From Druceiella hillmani (lineage: Eukaryota; Arthropoda; Insecta; Lepidoptera; Hepialidae): a DNA stretch of 64,000 nt. The DNA is taken from the NCBI GenBank assembly GCA_039881145.1, contig JAYKKI010000005.1:22439501-22503500 (forward strand). The letters are read 5' to 3'. This document shows, in pieces, positions 11,421 through 22,975 of this stretch; positions within the stretch are counted from its first letter, which is position 1; each line of letters starts with the position of its first letter. A program made the translations under genes and the position numbers. Below the pieces are notes generated by a model. The model was not told the origin of the DNA, did not search any database, and saw nothing but the letters and a program-made list of their open reading frames with translations.

Positions 11421-13104
11421 AATAGTGAATGTGTTATTTTTGTCATTTTATTTTTAAGCGCGAGAATGTATATTGTCGACTGATTATTTGTTCGATAATT
11501 AAATGCAGTAAAATTTACTATGCGTGTAAGCGAAAATTGGTCTACTCTACTCATTTTATAATATAAAATAATATAATCCTACTAATTACTTTATATTAAA
11601 AACAACTACAGTTGTTACAAATTTCACATCCGCAATTCTTATTACTATTAGTTTGATTTATGAACTATTTAATAAGGTCATGTTCATTTCGACCTTAGAA
11701 GGTAGGTACCTCTTACGTACATGTACATAAAGTTCTATATCGATTGTAGGATTGTTGAATGAAAGTCGGATGTGCATTTTCTCCTAAAGAATATGAAGAA
11801 AAAATAATATTTTTTTTTATAAAAATCATGAAAAAACTTTAAAAGTTATGTATATATTAAAAAAATGGAGCTTTAATTCATTTTTGGTTTTTCTTTTCAG
11901 ATTTATTTTCTTTAGATCAAAATACCTGTCATATTTTTAGACAAGAAGATAAATTTGGACTCTATCATGTCCATTTAAATTTAATCTAATGTTATACTTT
12001 ATGTGTTTATTACATTGAGGCATATTAGTTTAAATACGTGATTATTATATACTGACAAAACCTCCAATTTCCTTAGTTAAATTATTGAAAATCCATCTAT
12101 TCATAAATTAACAGTAAGTGAAATATAAACATATTTGTAATTTATACATGAGATGAAGTAAATAATTAGGCAAAATAATGTACTTTGAGGAAAACATCCC
12201 TAGAATACAGAAAAATCTCTTACGATTTTTGATAAAAAGTTGTAAAAAAATTATTTTATTAAAGTTTTTTATTCAATTATTTTATTCAAAATTTCAGTTT
12301 ATCTTGTGATTTTGTTCTTTTATTTCCTTATGAATAGATATTTAATTCGTCATTTATTTGTTTAACAATTCTTGGACCACAGATTTGCTTACAAAACTGT
12401 CACTCCTAAAAAACTTCGTAAGACTAATTTTGAAGAAAGTCTAACTTGTGAATCTTGTTGAAACATGACGGAACTACTTTGTTAACTTTTTTTTTAAAAA
12501 GTTAACAAAATTTTAAATTTGAAAATTCAAAAATGTTTTCTCTTTATACGACTTTGTGAATTTCATATCAAAAGTATGCCCATCAAGTATAAATAAAAAC
12601 ATGTATGCATTAAGAACGTAATATAATTACTGATTCATACAGATATTCCCAATAATCGTCAAAAATATTTATCAGATGGCACTTGCTCACTGAACGGCAC
12701 ATGCTCAGTTTTATTTGCTACACCCAATATAACAGTTAACGTTATATGTTATCCCTGCGACGCTACACTAAATTCCTGCCTACGAATCGTTCATTAATGC
12801 TTTACAAACGGGATTTTGAAAAGCACTTTCGATTAAAAATGTTGAAATGATTTATTTACATTTAATGAATGTTCAACTCCAGGCTAGGATCAGTTTTGAT
12901 GGTTCAATTGGCTCGCCGCAACTATGGTCTCTGTTTGTTGTCCAGGGACGAAATTCTTGTTTGTAGAACCGGCTTCATTATGTACATAGCTTGGATAAAT
13001 AGAAGAGCTTCTCTTAAAATAAATATCATTGGTAACAGAAATTGTCTGAATTTATGCATTCATATTTGCAGAGTAATTTAAATTATCGATGTTTCTCGCA
13101 AAAG
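11421..13104. other. AT-rich non-coding interval
   Basis: No gene or mobile element can be supported. A mixed-composition patch at 12670-12800 contains CAGATGGCACTTGCTCACTG and a near repeat (GGCACATGCTCAG), perhaps a small decayed repeat. Confidence 0.4.
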
Positions 13105-13580
13105 TTATTCAAAACATCGTTTTTTGTCGTGAAACATCTAATGGCGCGTTTAGATGTTATTATTAACAACTATCTGCATATTCGTTTTTTCGTTTTCAAT
13201 TCTTTCAAATAAAAATATTTCAATATAACAATTAAAAAAAATCATATGTTTCACATTTGCCAGGCAACATTGATAGCGCGCGATTTGTTTTTGTATATCA
13301 AACATCTAATGGCAAGTTTGGATGGGAGTTAAAACTGATGGCACGTCACGACGTGCCATTCGGCCAGCTTCGCGTCTTGTCGGCAAACAGCATTATAAAA
13401 TTAAGATTGTTAAGAAATATTTCTATGCCAAATTAATGCCATAAAATTAAATAAAATTTATATTTTATTATTAAAACAATCCGAATATTTGATTTGTCGT
13501 TTTTAATTCGTAATATATTCAAATAAAAATATTTCAAATTAAAAATACAAAAGATATACATTTTTCACAATTTCTTTTTG
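13105..13580. repeat. Diverged local duplications
   Basis: AAACATCTAATGGC followed by GTTT(A/G)GATG occurs at about 13131 and 13300. TTCAAATAAAAATATTTCAA occurs at about 13203 and 13508, followed both times by an ATATGTTTCAC/ATACATTTTTCAC-like segment. Two overlapping old duplications with different offsets (about 170 and 305 bp) explain this. Non-coding. Confidence 0.65.
13338..13359. repeat. 22-bp palindrome
   Basis: ATGGCACGTC and its exact complement GACGTGCCAT are separated only by AC. It could be a dimeric factor site or the remnant of an element terminus. Confidence 0.75.
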
Positions 13581-13849
13581 AGTACTTAATTATTGCCTAT
13601 TTCATTTTTTAGGTGATTAATATTAGTATTTTATATAAAGCTTTGATAGAGTTTAAGTGTTCTAATAGTACTAACTGTGCTTGGAGCAAAAACAAGTACT
13701 TAATTTTTTACGTAATAAATTCTGCTCAGTAACGCTATTTATCAAATTTTACGTTTTTTTGAGTAACATTTCCAGCTGCCTTCTCGGAACATAATCAGTA
13801 AAAACAGTAAAATTAATAGAGTAATTGGGAAGAAAAGATATTCTTCTTC

Positions 13850-14010
13850 TTCGGCAATGAAGCTAGCAGCAGGCCAGGATCTTCTTATGAATCCTTTACC
13901 ATTCTATACTCTGTTTTGGATAGGTTAACTCCGATTGTATTTAGGTCTTTGTTAACATTGTCCATATCCCTGAAAAGGTGATTTTCTTGATAGAATCCAT
14001 TTCATCCCCC
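13850..14010 (-). pseudogene. Possible decayed LINE 3' end
   Basis: On the minus strand one frame reads DNVNKDLNTIGVNLSK, then MVKDS, a stop, and DPGLLLASLPKKK with a GAAGAAGAA-type tail. A WxDDV..DL..LGV block, an (M/I)V-K-D motif and a Lys-rich end with a purine trinucleotide tail are typical of the last codons of insect LINE reverse-transcriptase proteins. The typical DR..W motif is missing and the frame has a stop, so this is at best a degraded tail of about 50 codons. Family assignment is uncertain. Confidence 0.4.
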
Positions 14011-14271
14011 TTCATCCATTTCATCTCGACCAACTGATTCGATAAAAATCTATTGTTTTCACTATATTTGGTTTGGTATACTGATTACGTAGTTCGGAAT
14101 TACAACGAATTCTCCGATTAAAATTTTCTTTAATTTCTCTGAAAATTTTTGACAGCATTTTCTGTTAAAAACTAGAATATTATGATCATCGAATTAAAGT
14201 TTTGTTATTACTATTGATTAAAGAGATTAAAAATATTTACCTTGCGATTACTAAATAGAATATTCTTTTTT

Positions 14272-14641
14272 AAATTGGGTATTTGACTAAATTTTTTTTA
14301 TTTCATTAATTATAATTTCAAGGTACAAGCTGACGAAGCGTGTAACAATTTTTTAATAATCTTAAAAATTGACCGAGTTATAAAAGTTTAAATTTAACCT
14401 TTAGAGAAGGACGGCAATACTGTGTTGTGAGGTCATTTTTAATATTGCACATTATATTCTATGAGAGGAAAAGAGACAGGGTTATACACAACTCTATCCG
14501 TATCTTCAAATTTAGAAATTTTGATTAGGCTTATTTTTCGATCAATTTTTGAATTTTTTTCAAGACTGGTTTTTAATTAACTTATATTTCACAATATTTT
14601 ACGAAAAATATCAAAATTTAGAATGAGTCTACTACCGTATT
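14272..14641 (+). repeat. 370-bp dispersed repeat, copy A
   Basis: This segment matches 24719-25089 in inverted orientation over its whole length at roughly 90% identity by eye. The central part is nearly invariant, for example AGAGAAGGACGGCAATACTG and GTTGTGAGGTCATTTTTAAT. No reading frame and no terminal inverted repeat are evident, so it may be an internal or 3' fragment of a retroelement or an unclassified family. Confidence 0.9.
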
Positions 14642-15569
14642 GGTAACAATGATGATTCGTATTCTCGAAATAGCTTTTTTCATGAATTATGATTATCTAT
14701 TACCTATTAAAAACTGGTGTAATTTACAGAATTATAATTAAGATACTTGTTCCGAAGCCGATGAAACGTTATTGAATCGAATAATTAAAATTACTCTTCC
14801 GTAAAGATGTGTATGTACATAATGTCATTATGTGCAGCAGTTTAAATATTTAATCAGCTGGTCGATGCTCCGGGCGTTATGTGGTTAACCAATCGCATGT
14901 TTACACTGCCCGATATACGCTCCTACACCTATGTCGCTATGTACACAAGTGCATTATGATAATACAACGTTGGAACTAGCCTGTAATGTGTAGACTTTGG
15001 GTACATTCAGATGCCGTATTTTAAAAACTTGCTTTTACACTTTCGATAGAATGGAAATTATGATACTCTTGGCGACTACGAATGGAAAATAAACGAATGA
15101 TCAATTTCAACAATCTTGAAATAATTAGTCTGAAAAAAAATATTCGTCCGTTTAAAGAGTTTGATAGATTTTTTTTGTATTTGTAATACATAAAAATTCA
15201 CTGAAGTAGCCATTTTATTAAATAATTGAAATAACAGTAACTCTGTTTACTAAAGTAATATTATATTATTCAGTGTTCATGCGCCTATGTTGCAATAATA
15301 TTGAAACGAATAATCGAAGTTTCGTAATTATAATTTTTCCGTGATATTTATTTTCTTCTTTAAAGGCAGATTAAAAAAATGAACCACTGCATAGGAAAAT
15401 GCAGAGGATTCTTTTAATGTAAGTAAATTTTAGTATACTTTGCCCAAATTTGGTCCAAAGTGAACACTTGTTAGATAACACTACATTTGTCTGTTATAGT
15501 TCTTTATTATATATATCTTTATTATTCATGTCATTCAACCCAGAAATATAAATTTTATACAACTGAATA
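14642..15569. other. Non-coding interval with a small island
   Basis: 14860-15000 is somewhat GC-richer (GGTCGATGCTCCGGGCGTTA) and single-copy; the rest is AT-rich. No gene is seen. Confidence 0.35.
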
Positions 15570-15570
15570 C

Positions 15571-15625
<55 letters not shown>

Positions 15626-15634
15626 CATACATAT
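15570..15634. repeat. Imperfect (AT)n microsatellite
   Basis: AT repeats interrupted by GTAT and AAAT. It abuts the broken end of the Tc1 remnant. Confidence 0.95.
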
Positions 15635-15663
15635 AAACTCGCCGAGTATAAACGCCTACATAT

Positions 15664-16157
15664 AAACTCGTAAGACTCGCCGACCTCGATCCTCACCACT
15701 AATCGATATACGAGCTTCATCGGAGAATAAAACACTATTCCAGTCTTGTTGAGTCCAAGACGAACCATTTTGAGCGAATCTCAATCTGGCAACTCGATGC
15801 TCACGGAGCAATGTAGGGCCCCGAGCTGGGCGATAGCTACTTATATGAACGGCCTGAAGTCTCCTTCTGACTGTCCATAGGTTTACTTGTGTACCTCTGA
15901 CGTCCTCGAGGTTCTGTTTGAGATCCACGTAGGTAACTTGACGATTTCGTAGCACTGGACTGACTATGAAGCGGTCGTTCGGTGGCTCAGGGCACCAGAA
16001 CCGGGCCTTTACTGACGGAGTCCGTTTCTTGGTACCGTTCCCAGGTTCTTCGGACGGTGGAACGGCTCACATTATACGGCTGAGACACATAACATTGGCT
16101 ACAGCCTTCTTCAAGCAGCGCAATAATTTAACTAGCTCTAATCGTTTTTTCAACCAT
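15664..16157 (-). pseudogene. Decayed Tc1-type transposase, N-terminal and central part
   Basis: Read on the minus strand from the ATG at 16157, the first part shows a helix-turn-helix pattern (IIALLEEG, then VSRSTVRRTWERYQE), followed after a frame change by TVRRRLQAVHISSYRPARGP, WTQQDWNSVLFSDEARIS and DRGRRVLR. These are the DNA-binding domain and the W..VLF(S/T)DE block, containing the first catalytic Asp region, of Tc1/mariner-family transposases. There are an in-frame TAA near residue 10, a TGA near residue 60 and a frameshift before the LRNRQVT block. The copy stops at the (AT)n tract, so the remaining catalytic half is missing. No TIR is seen. A dead insertion, not a functional gene. 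Confidence 0.9.
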
Positions 16158-16269
16158 ACTGAGAACAGCAAACAGAAGTGAATTAAGGCAGCAAATAGCA
16201 AAAATTTTATTAAAATCTATTCGTTAAAATAAAAAACGTAACAAATGAAAAAGAACTTAATAAGAGTTG

Positions 16270-16312
16270 GACGCACGCACGCATGCACGCACGCACACAC
16301 ACACACATATAT
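16270..16312. repeat. (GCAC)n/(CA)n compound microsatellite
   Basis: Repeats of ACGC and GCATGC pass into CACACA and then TATATA. Confidence 0.9.
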
Positions 16313-17520
16313 TTATATTATATTGATAGTAAATTAAATATATTTATATAGATAGTAAATTTAATGCTAGGTATATAAACGCAAATGGTGTAAGAAACAT
16401 ATTATTTTTTGTACCTATCTTGTATAAATTTTATCTATTTTACAGACATTTCTTTATATAACCTAGGGGATACTACAAATTTATTAAGAAAAAAAGTTGT
16501 TAAAAATGTATTAGATTAAGGTAAAGTTAGAATCAATACATTTTAACAGCGTGATTGTTAAAATCTACAAGGATGACAGTTTTACTGCCTATACAATAAA
16601 ATAAGGTTTTTGAGTACATATTATTTTGTAGTGAATAAATACAATTCCGAGAAGATAACATGACATTTTGGTCCCGAGGGATGATAAGTAAAAATATATA
16701 AAGGAGTAAAGAAGTGACGTACAGCTTTCTAAGGGTTATTCAACCCTATGAGCACATTTCCATATCAGATTTTATATACAGAAATTATATATCTATTAGC
16801 TGTAGCCACGACGTCGTTCGCGTGTAATACGGAAAAAAATTCTTTGTCTTTTTTGCTCTCATATATTGATCCTGTGTATAAACTACCAGACAGAGAGATA
16901 AAACTCTAAAAACAGCCATTACCATTCTTATATTTTCATTCTATACCCTAAATCAATCACACTTTTTAAAATATTTAAAAAAATATTATTAATAATGGAA
17001 AAAGGCAATAGTTTAATATTTATTTGTGCTTAAATGAAACTTTTCAGGGGAAAATGACCGTTGTGTTATCACAATTATTGAAATTGTATGTATGAAGATC
17101 AACTTACACGTTATTAGGTGTATTAAAAATAACATACTTATTAGCACTATTAGATTTTGTAAAATTATTTAGCCCTATCAAAATATAATTTGAGAAAATA
17201 ACGTGAAAATGAACGGACAAAACGAATTACTCGAGTACCGAATTGCATTAGTTGTAGTTACAATTTATTTTCTGATCATGTCTACAGAGCAATTTCTATT
17301 GACGTGATAGTTGAGAGAAAATAGAAATTGACTTCATAATTTTAATGTACGTGAAGCATATTTATTTTTCCAATAAAATCGAAATAAATTAATATTATAA
17401 TTAATAATTACGCAAATATCTAAAAAGATATAGCTTACTTTATACGACCAATTCGATTTGTCGCTCAGAAAGTATGTATATAACATAGATCGTCTCGTTA
17501 TTGGAAGAGACTTCGGTTCA
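16313..17520. other. AT-rich non-coding interval
   Basis: No gene found. A 10-bp inverted repeat (CAATTTCTAT at 17290, ATAGAAATTG at 17321) and a CpG-containing patch near 16810 (CACGACGTCGTTCGCG) are the only visible features. Confidence 0.4.
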
Positions 17521-17835
17521 CGGGAAAACCTAATTTACTGAACATAATCAGCGTGTCTTTGACGAACGATAATTAGAGAGGAGGCATATTTGTGTAGGGC
17601 CTCAAGCACGTGGGGCGGCAGGGGGTAAGTCCTGATAAGGCCACTGATTACCGCCATTCTTCAATCTTGCGTCAAGATGCCGAGGCCGTATTATATCCAC
17701 ATCAAAACAGTATTATTACGCGTTATTATGAAATACTTCCGCGTTTCGTTTCGGATTGCTATTTGATCTGGTTGTTAGTCGGGCGCGTGTTGCGAAAATG
17801 GGACCGAGAGTCCAATTTGCGATCACTCAAATGTT
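17521..17835. other. GC-richer island with a donor-like site
   Basis: The island contains GTGGGGCGGCAGGGGGTAAG, AAGATGCCGAGGCCG and GTTAGTCGGGCGCG. GGGGGTAAGTCC at about 17622 fits a splice-donor consensus. TTATTACGCGTTATTATG looks homeodomain-like. A 75-codon plus frame at 17610-17837 has no known domain. Regulatory element preferred; a non-coding exon is possible. Confidence 0.35.
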
Positions 17836-18104
17836 AGTTACTATCGCATCAAGCATACAAAAGCCAATAGCTGTACACAGATAATGGCACAATAGTAAGT
17901 ACCAGGAACTGAACAATTATATGGGTGTTATCAATGGATCAGAGTATTTATTTTAAGAAGAAAATATGTATAAAAATGTATATTATAACAGAAACAATGA
18001 AAAAAATTCTATATGTATTAATGCACGAGATAGATTAAATCGAAACAATTAATTCGAAATTTTTAATATGTCAGGATACAGTATTCAATACATTTATATA
18101 TATT

Positions 18105-18109
<5 letters not shown>

Positions 18110-18166
<57 letters not shown>
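18110..18166. repeat. (AT)n microsatellite
   Basis: About 28 AT units. Confidence 0.95.
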
Positions 18167-18167
<1 letters not shown>

Positions 18168-18987
18168 GCAGTAAATGTGGTTATAATCCTGACTATTAGT
18201 TATCATGCTGTACTTAGGGTAACCTACGTACGTATTGCTCCTCAATACACATGTTTCAATTTGAATATTATATACATATAAATTTAAAATGCGCATATAT
18301 ATTTATGATTATGATTCATAGTCCATTTTAATTGGACTGAGATTGTAAATATGGTTGTGCAATATAATTTAGTTACCGAATTTAATAGAGATAATTTTTT
18401 TAAACTTAATTAGTTTTACTTATTTTCATTTGCCAAATTATATTAATAACTTTAAATCAATGATTTGAATTCGTTTAATTATGATGACTGATACTAAAAA
18501 AATCAAATGCGGTTGTAAATACATGGAATAGGATTTTAACTATTAAGTAAAATCAGAAAGACTAATTTTCTAATTGAAGATTTTTATGCAGTGGCAAAGC
18601 CTTAAAGAATTTGATTACATTTACACTCTGTAATTAGAGAATTTGATTACATTTACACTCTGTTTCTCTATAATTATTTAATAAAGAAAATCTACTTAGA
18701 TTTTAGATATTTTTTTTCATAACTTTCTTTTAACACCTTCAAAAAGTAATATACCATAACGATTGTATTAAGTAATAATATATAAGTGAAATATATATTG
18801 TTACTTTACACAATCAGTATGATATATATATATATATATATATTATATGTATATATATTATCGTGATTTTTCTTCTGGAACTGCAGCAAGATCTGTATAT
18901 TTACGATCACTGATTTAAGCCTGTGAGGGTTTAACTTAGCACGTATTCAATATTTTTGGCACTATATATTTATTTACTGAAAAAAAT
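18167..18987. other. AT-rich non-coding stretch
   Basis: Besides the 26-bp duplication at 18606 and a short (AT)n at 18823-18842, I see nothing. Confidence 0.45.
18606..18663. repeat. 26-bp direct repeat, 32-bp period
   Basis: AGAATTTGATTACATTTACA plus CTCTGT occurs exactly at 18606-18631 and 18638-18663, a recent small tandem duplication. Confidence 0.95.
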
Positions 18988-19041
18988 GTGATATAAAAAT
19001 ATTATTTCTATAGTACTATAGAAATAATATTTTTATGTCAC
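18988..19041. repeat. 54-bp near-perfect palindrome
   Basis: The left half GTGATATAAAAATATTATTT continues to CTATAG; the right half is its complement with a single mismatch (T opposite C, fifth base from each end) and a 2-base centre. It can form a cruciform. The tiny loop argues against a microRNA precursor. It may be a solo pair of joined element ends. Confidence 0.9.
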
Positions 19042-19318
19042 CACTTACTATCGTAATAAATTATGTTCATGATTACACGTTACTCACTGCAGTGGAAATT
19101 ATTATTACCATTTTCTAGGTAAATAAGAAATTGTCTTAGTATGTGTTATGTAAATAAAAGAATTTTACAAGACAAATACTTTTACATCATTTACTGAAGT
19201 TAGTGAAGTTTTGACTTTATTAAACAATAACATGTTATAGTTTTTTCCATATGTTCGTGTAATTCATACATTGAATAACCAAAGTAATGAATTAATAATT
19301 AAACTTACACAAACACGA

Positions 19319-19321
19319 ATA

Positions 19322-19386
<65 letters not shown>
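19319..19386. repeat. (AT)n microsatellite
   Basis: A long AT run with one ATACAT interruption. Confidence 0.95.
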
Positions 19387-19391
<5 letters not shown>

Positions 19392-19494
19392 TAAAACCGA
19401 GTATTGAAAAAAAAACATACATTGCATTATATTTTCACATTTTATTACGCAAGCTCATATGTAGTGAAATCTATAAGAGAGACTCGTCTTCAAA

Positions 19495-19800
19495 TAAAAC
19501 ACACGGAGCTGCGCCCTAATACTAACGCAATAAAGGTGCGAAGGTTGTACTTTCATTAGAGTTAGGCAAGTATCTATTTCGCGAGAGTGTATTGGGAAAA
19601 AAACGTAATAGAGTTATCAAATTACTTGTTTGCTGTCGCGAGAGTCTGAATAATGAGGCAGGGGAGTTTACTGCGATCGCTTTTCTCTTTTCTCATTTTC
19701 CACAAAAATTGGCAAGGTGGAAGTTGTTTTCCTTTTTTCCGGCTCGGGCCCTAGGCTTCTTTATAATTTATTTTTAGCACGGTCGCTGAAACGTCAATAT
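19495..19800. other. GC-richer island, candidate conserved non-coding element
   Basis: Phrases include GAGCTGCGCCCTAATACTAACG, GAGGCAGGGGAGTTTACTGC and CGGCTCGGGCCCTAGGC. A 61-codon plus frame at 19592 looks incidental: it ends in AT-rich filler and has no domain. Flanks revert to AT-rich sequence. Likely regulatory. Confidence 0.35.
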
Positions 19801-21555
19801 TGTTAAGTGATTCGGTTTTCAGGTTTCGTTTTTATTTACGTCGAGCTTCTGAATAACATTTTATTATTTTGTTGATACTGTCTTTTTTTTGAAAAGATGT
19901 TATTAGGTTATGATGCTGGGTCTATACCCAATTAATTTTTGAAATAAACTTATATACATATATAAATACATTGTTTATACATATATACATATGTGTATAG
20001 ATAATATATTATATATGTATATACATATACATGTATGTGTTTGTGCGTGTGTTTAATATATTATTTCGTGAGCCTATCGATGTGGGGTTTGGTTTTGTTT
20101 TATATTGAAATAAAACTTCTTTAGGCGCGACTTAAGAGTAACTCAGTTTTTTTTTGGGACGGAAATAACGCACAGTACAGTATTTACTTTTCTTACGCAA
20201 TTTTCTGTATTTAATAGCATCGACTGACTTTACCTAGAGCTCTGTGCGAATATGTGTTAAGTACACATATATACTTGAATTTATATCTATTCAATTGTTA
20301 TAAAGCCTAATACTAATAACTATTTCATTTGAAAGTGAATATTAACGAGGTGGTCTATCATAAATGTGGTGATGATTGATGAAGAGTTTTCAAAATGAAA
20401 AATGGAATTGATTCTACTGGTAGGTAGTTGTTACTTTGCAAAATCACTGTACCATTGACCAGGACAGTGTCTGATGATGAGTTGTAGAGATGAACAAAAC
20501 GGAACTCCTTAACTGATGGTAATAAATCAACAGTGTTTCAAGATATTTGCTACTGATAGTTGTTACTTTGTAAATTGTAAAATAACCACAACAGCAAAGA
20601 AGTTTATACTTCAATCTGGCGTATAGTTTACTCGCACTCATTTGTTTTTTTCTTAATTCCGTAAACTTCTCCGAGAAATAGCTAAGATTAAATTTGCCAA
20701 AAAATATTTGTTGATCACTTACGTTAACAAAATCTTAACTACACATTTCAATATGTGTTTGAAACGAGATAAGGAATTCCGTTGGGTGTGAACATAAAGG
20801 TCAAGAAGCTGCGTTTACCCGAAGTAAATCTCCTTTCCAGTAAAAAGATGTCGAGAGAAATATGAATTAATACTTTGAAAAGAGTCAGTTTGGTTTATTT
20901 TTCATCCAGAGGGATTATCATGGATGTAAAACTTCAAAGTGTGATGACAAAAGGTGAATACTATGGGAAATTTTTACTTTTCATCCACTGAAAATTTCCT
21001 GAAATTCTCCTTTTTACGATTCCACAGATATTTTTTAGTAATTACTGTTTGTTCATATGAACAAATATCTATAACTTGGTCATCTGTCAATCGTTTACGA
21101 CGAAGTTTTTAATTAAACAGAAAGTGGATGTGAAGTGAAATTGTGAAAAATTAACATTTAGGGTACCGCAAATGAGATATCTGACAGGTCTTTAAAAATA
21201 CTATACACATGTTAATCATATTTTTTATAATCGAAGTATACAAAGTCATTTATAATGTATACCGTCCCTTATTTTTTTAACTGAATATTAAACAAAATTA
21301 AAAAAAATTGTGACGGTAGTTTTTATTCAACAACCATCACTTTTGCAATGGATTGATAAGTAGATATTTATTAAATGCAGTTAAGTCATTTATATCAATA
21401 AGTGTTACAAATATATATCTATAAATCAATGAAGCTAAGAACGCATTAACTGTAAACATCAAACATTTGACTAATTAAAATCCTATTAAACTTAAATATA
21501 ATTAAAAGCAATTAGGATTATTTATGATTTGGATTTATTTATTTGAATAATAATT
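19801..21555. other. AT-rich non-coding interval
   Basis: Mostly filler. An (AT)n-rich patch lies at 19950-20040. No gene is supported; the 65-codon minus frame at 20444-20641 has no recognisable features. Confidence 0.4.
20106..20146. repeat. Short fragment of an AAAACTTCTTTA repeat family
   Basis: GAAATAAAACTTCTTTAGGC followed by GCGACTTA resembles the start of the 48195-48540 repeat (GAAGTAAAACTTCTTTACGC then ACGCTTGACTTA). I recognise this as a motif common in lepidopteran repeats; that is from memory. Confidence 0.5.
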
Positions 21556-21830
21556 ATTTACCCTGTGTTAATATGACATTAATTGCCCAGAGTTAAATGG
21601 ATTAATCGTAGCGGCAATTGCATAATATCAGCAGCTCAATAAGCTGCAATTGCATATTGCAGCTTATCGTTGATTATGCCTGAATTGTTCTTTGACAGCC
21701 TTGAACCTCCTTCCACTTGGCGAAACTCCGTATCCAACCATCCGTAGGTAGAACTGAGTGTATCATCATGAGTGTTGGCAGCCTTGATCTTAAACCACGT
21801 ATCTTGTAAGTATATCAGACAATTTCAGTA
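21556..21830. other. GC-richer island, possible exon or conserved element
   Basis: The segment 21700-21806 is bounded on the plus strand by an acceptor-like TTGTTCTTTGACAG and a donor-like CTTGTAAGTA. No plus frame is fully open, so it would be non-coding. On the minus strand a frame containing FKIKAANTHDDTL and YGWLDTEFRQVEGG is open for about 56 codons but matches nothing I know. Regulatory DNA is equally likely. Confidence 0.3.
21639..21667. repeat. 12-bp perfect stem-loop
   Basis: ATAAGCTGCAAT and ATTGCAGCTTAT pair around a TGCAT loop, inside the island. Too short for a microRNA precursor. Confidence 0.8.
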
Positions 21831-22199
21831 TATGAAGGAAAATAAAAAGAAATAAATGGCTATCATTCTACGAACTACGATAATATATTTTGGAGAATTT
21901 TAATTTATACGAAAATTACGTCCGTTGAGATTAAGGTACGTTCGTTAATTTAAGCGATCAAAAAAAACTGTTTCAATGTTTTATTACGCTTTTTAATAAA
22001 AAATGGTGAAGATAAAACGAAGATGAATTTAATTAGTATTTTGTATGAGATAATGAAGTAAGGAAATAGCCTTTAGAACTCGCATTGTGAGGGTTACGTA
22101 CACATTATTGTATTTATAAACATTTAAGGATACATGGTATTTTTATTAAACTATTTAAAAATATTAATTTTAAAACATAAATATATTGTATACCTGTTA
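21831..22199. other. AT-rich non-coding stretch
   Basis: Nothing recognised. Confidence 0.45.
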
Positions 22200-22975
22200 C
22201 AGCCGTAAAAACTTGGTGCATATTTTAAAATTATAAGAACTAGGATAACCTCTATAGTTTTTTTCTAATCTTTTAGTCACATTTTAGCAACGCTGTTTTT
22301 TTCATTAATTTTGGTTCATTAGTTTCGGAAATAGTTGAAGGGGGGGTGTGGAGGGGGGTTTACCCTCTATTTTCGAATATTTTTAGAACATATCTTTTAA
22401 AAAGATTTTTTCCAATCTTAAATATATAATTTAAAAAAATTATAAAAAAGTATTTTTGAACTACTTAAAGGTGAAATGATAAAATTTGATATATAAAATT
22501 GAATACTTTATTCCGACCCATCCTTAATTTTTTTATCTGAACACTTTAAAAATTTAGCAACCGCAAAATACGTGGGGCAATAAGATCTAGTACTCTGACA
22601 AATTTCAGGTTTATTTGCAATCATAGTTTCAGAGTAACGCCTATATGCACCACACACGGTCAGGATTCTCAGTCGGATTTACTGACGGTTAAAAATTACT
22701 GACAGTCGGATTTACTGACAATTTCGTATGGATACTTTAGGAATTGGACCGTACAATAGGGTACGGTCGGTAAAGTAGACTCTTGTTCCTATTCGACTGG
22801 CAGTTAATGAGAATCAGAAATACGTTTTTAACTGTCAGTAAGTCCGACTGACAGTCTCGACCGTATGTGGTGCGATGCGTATGGGCGTAAATCGGTTATG
22901 ACAGGCAGACTGATAGACGCGTAAGTGATTTATGCGCGTTCCATTTTTTCTTTTGAGATACAGAACCCTAATTAT
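22200..22975 (+). repeat. Lepidoptera-type dispersed repeat, interrupted
   Basis: The stretch contains a G-run pair (GGGGGGG and GGGGGG, 22341-22359), the phrase TTTTATCTGAACACTTTAAA, a GACAGGCAGACTGATAGACG block and a tail GTTCCATTTTTTCTTTTGAG then ACAGAACCCTAA. This series is familiar from moth genomes, where the tail normally ends ACGGAACCCTAAAAA. The copy is split by a TIR insertion at 22647-22873. It is non-coding; class (SINE-like or LINE 3' end) is unclear. Recognition is from memory. Confidence 0.55.
22647..22873. mobile_element. 227-bp MITE-like insertion with about 50-bp TIRs
   Basis: The left end GCACCACACACGGTC and inner CAGTCGGATTTACTGAC are mirrored at the right end as GTCAGTAAGTCCGACTG and GACCGTATGTGGTGC, roughly 84% identical over 50 bp. 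The left arm repeats CAGTCGGATTTACTGAC a second time. Outside the arms the host sequence also shows weak inverted similarity (ACGCCTATA / GTATGGGCGT), so the true TIR may be longer. No transposase. It appears nested in the 22200-22975 repeat. Confidence 0.75.

Noticed and set aside
11273..11554. Overlapping minus-strand frames at 11076-11554
   Set aside because: Three frames in different phases overlap one GC island; none shows a domain.
18988..19041. MicroRNA precursor at the 54-bp palindrome
   Set aside because: Loop of 2 bases cannot form a normal Dicer substrate; AT-rich perfect palindrome.
21639..21667. MicroRNA precursor at the 12-bp stem-loop
   Set aside because: Stem is too short for a pre-miRNA (about 22 bp or more is needed) and no known insect miRNA sequence was recognised.
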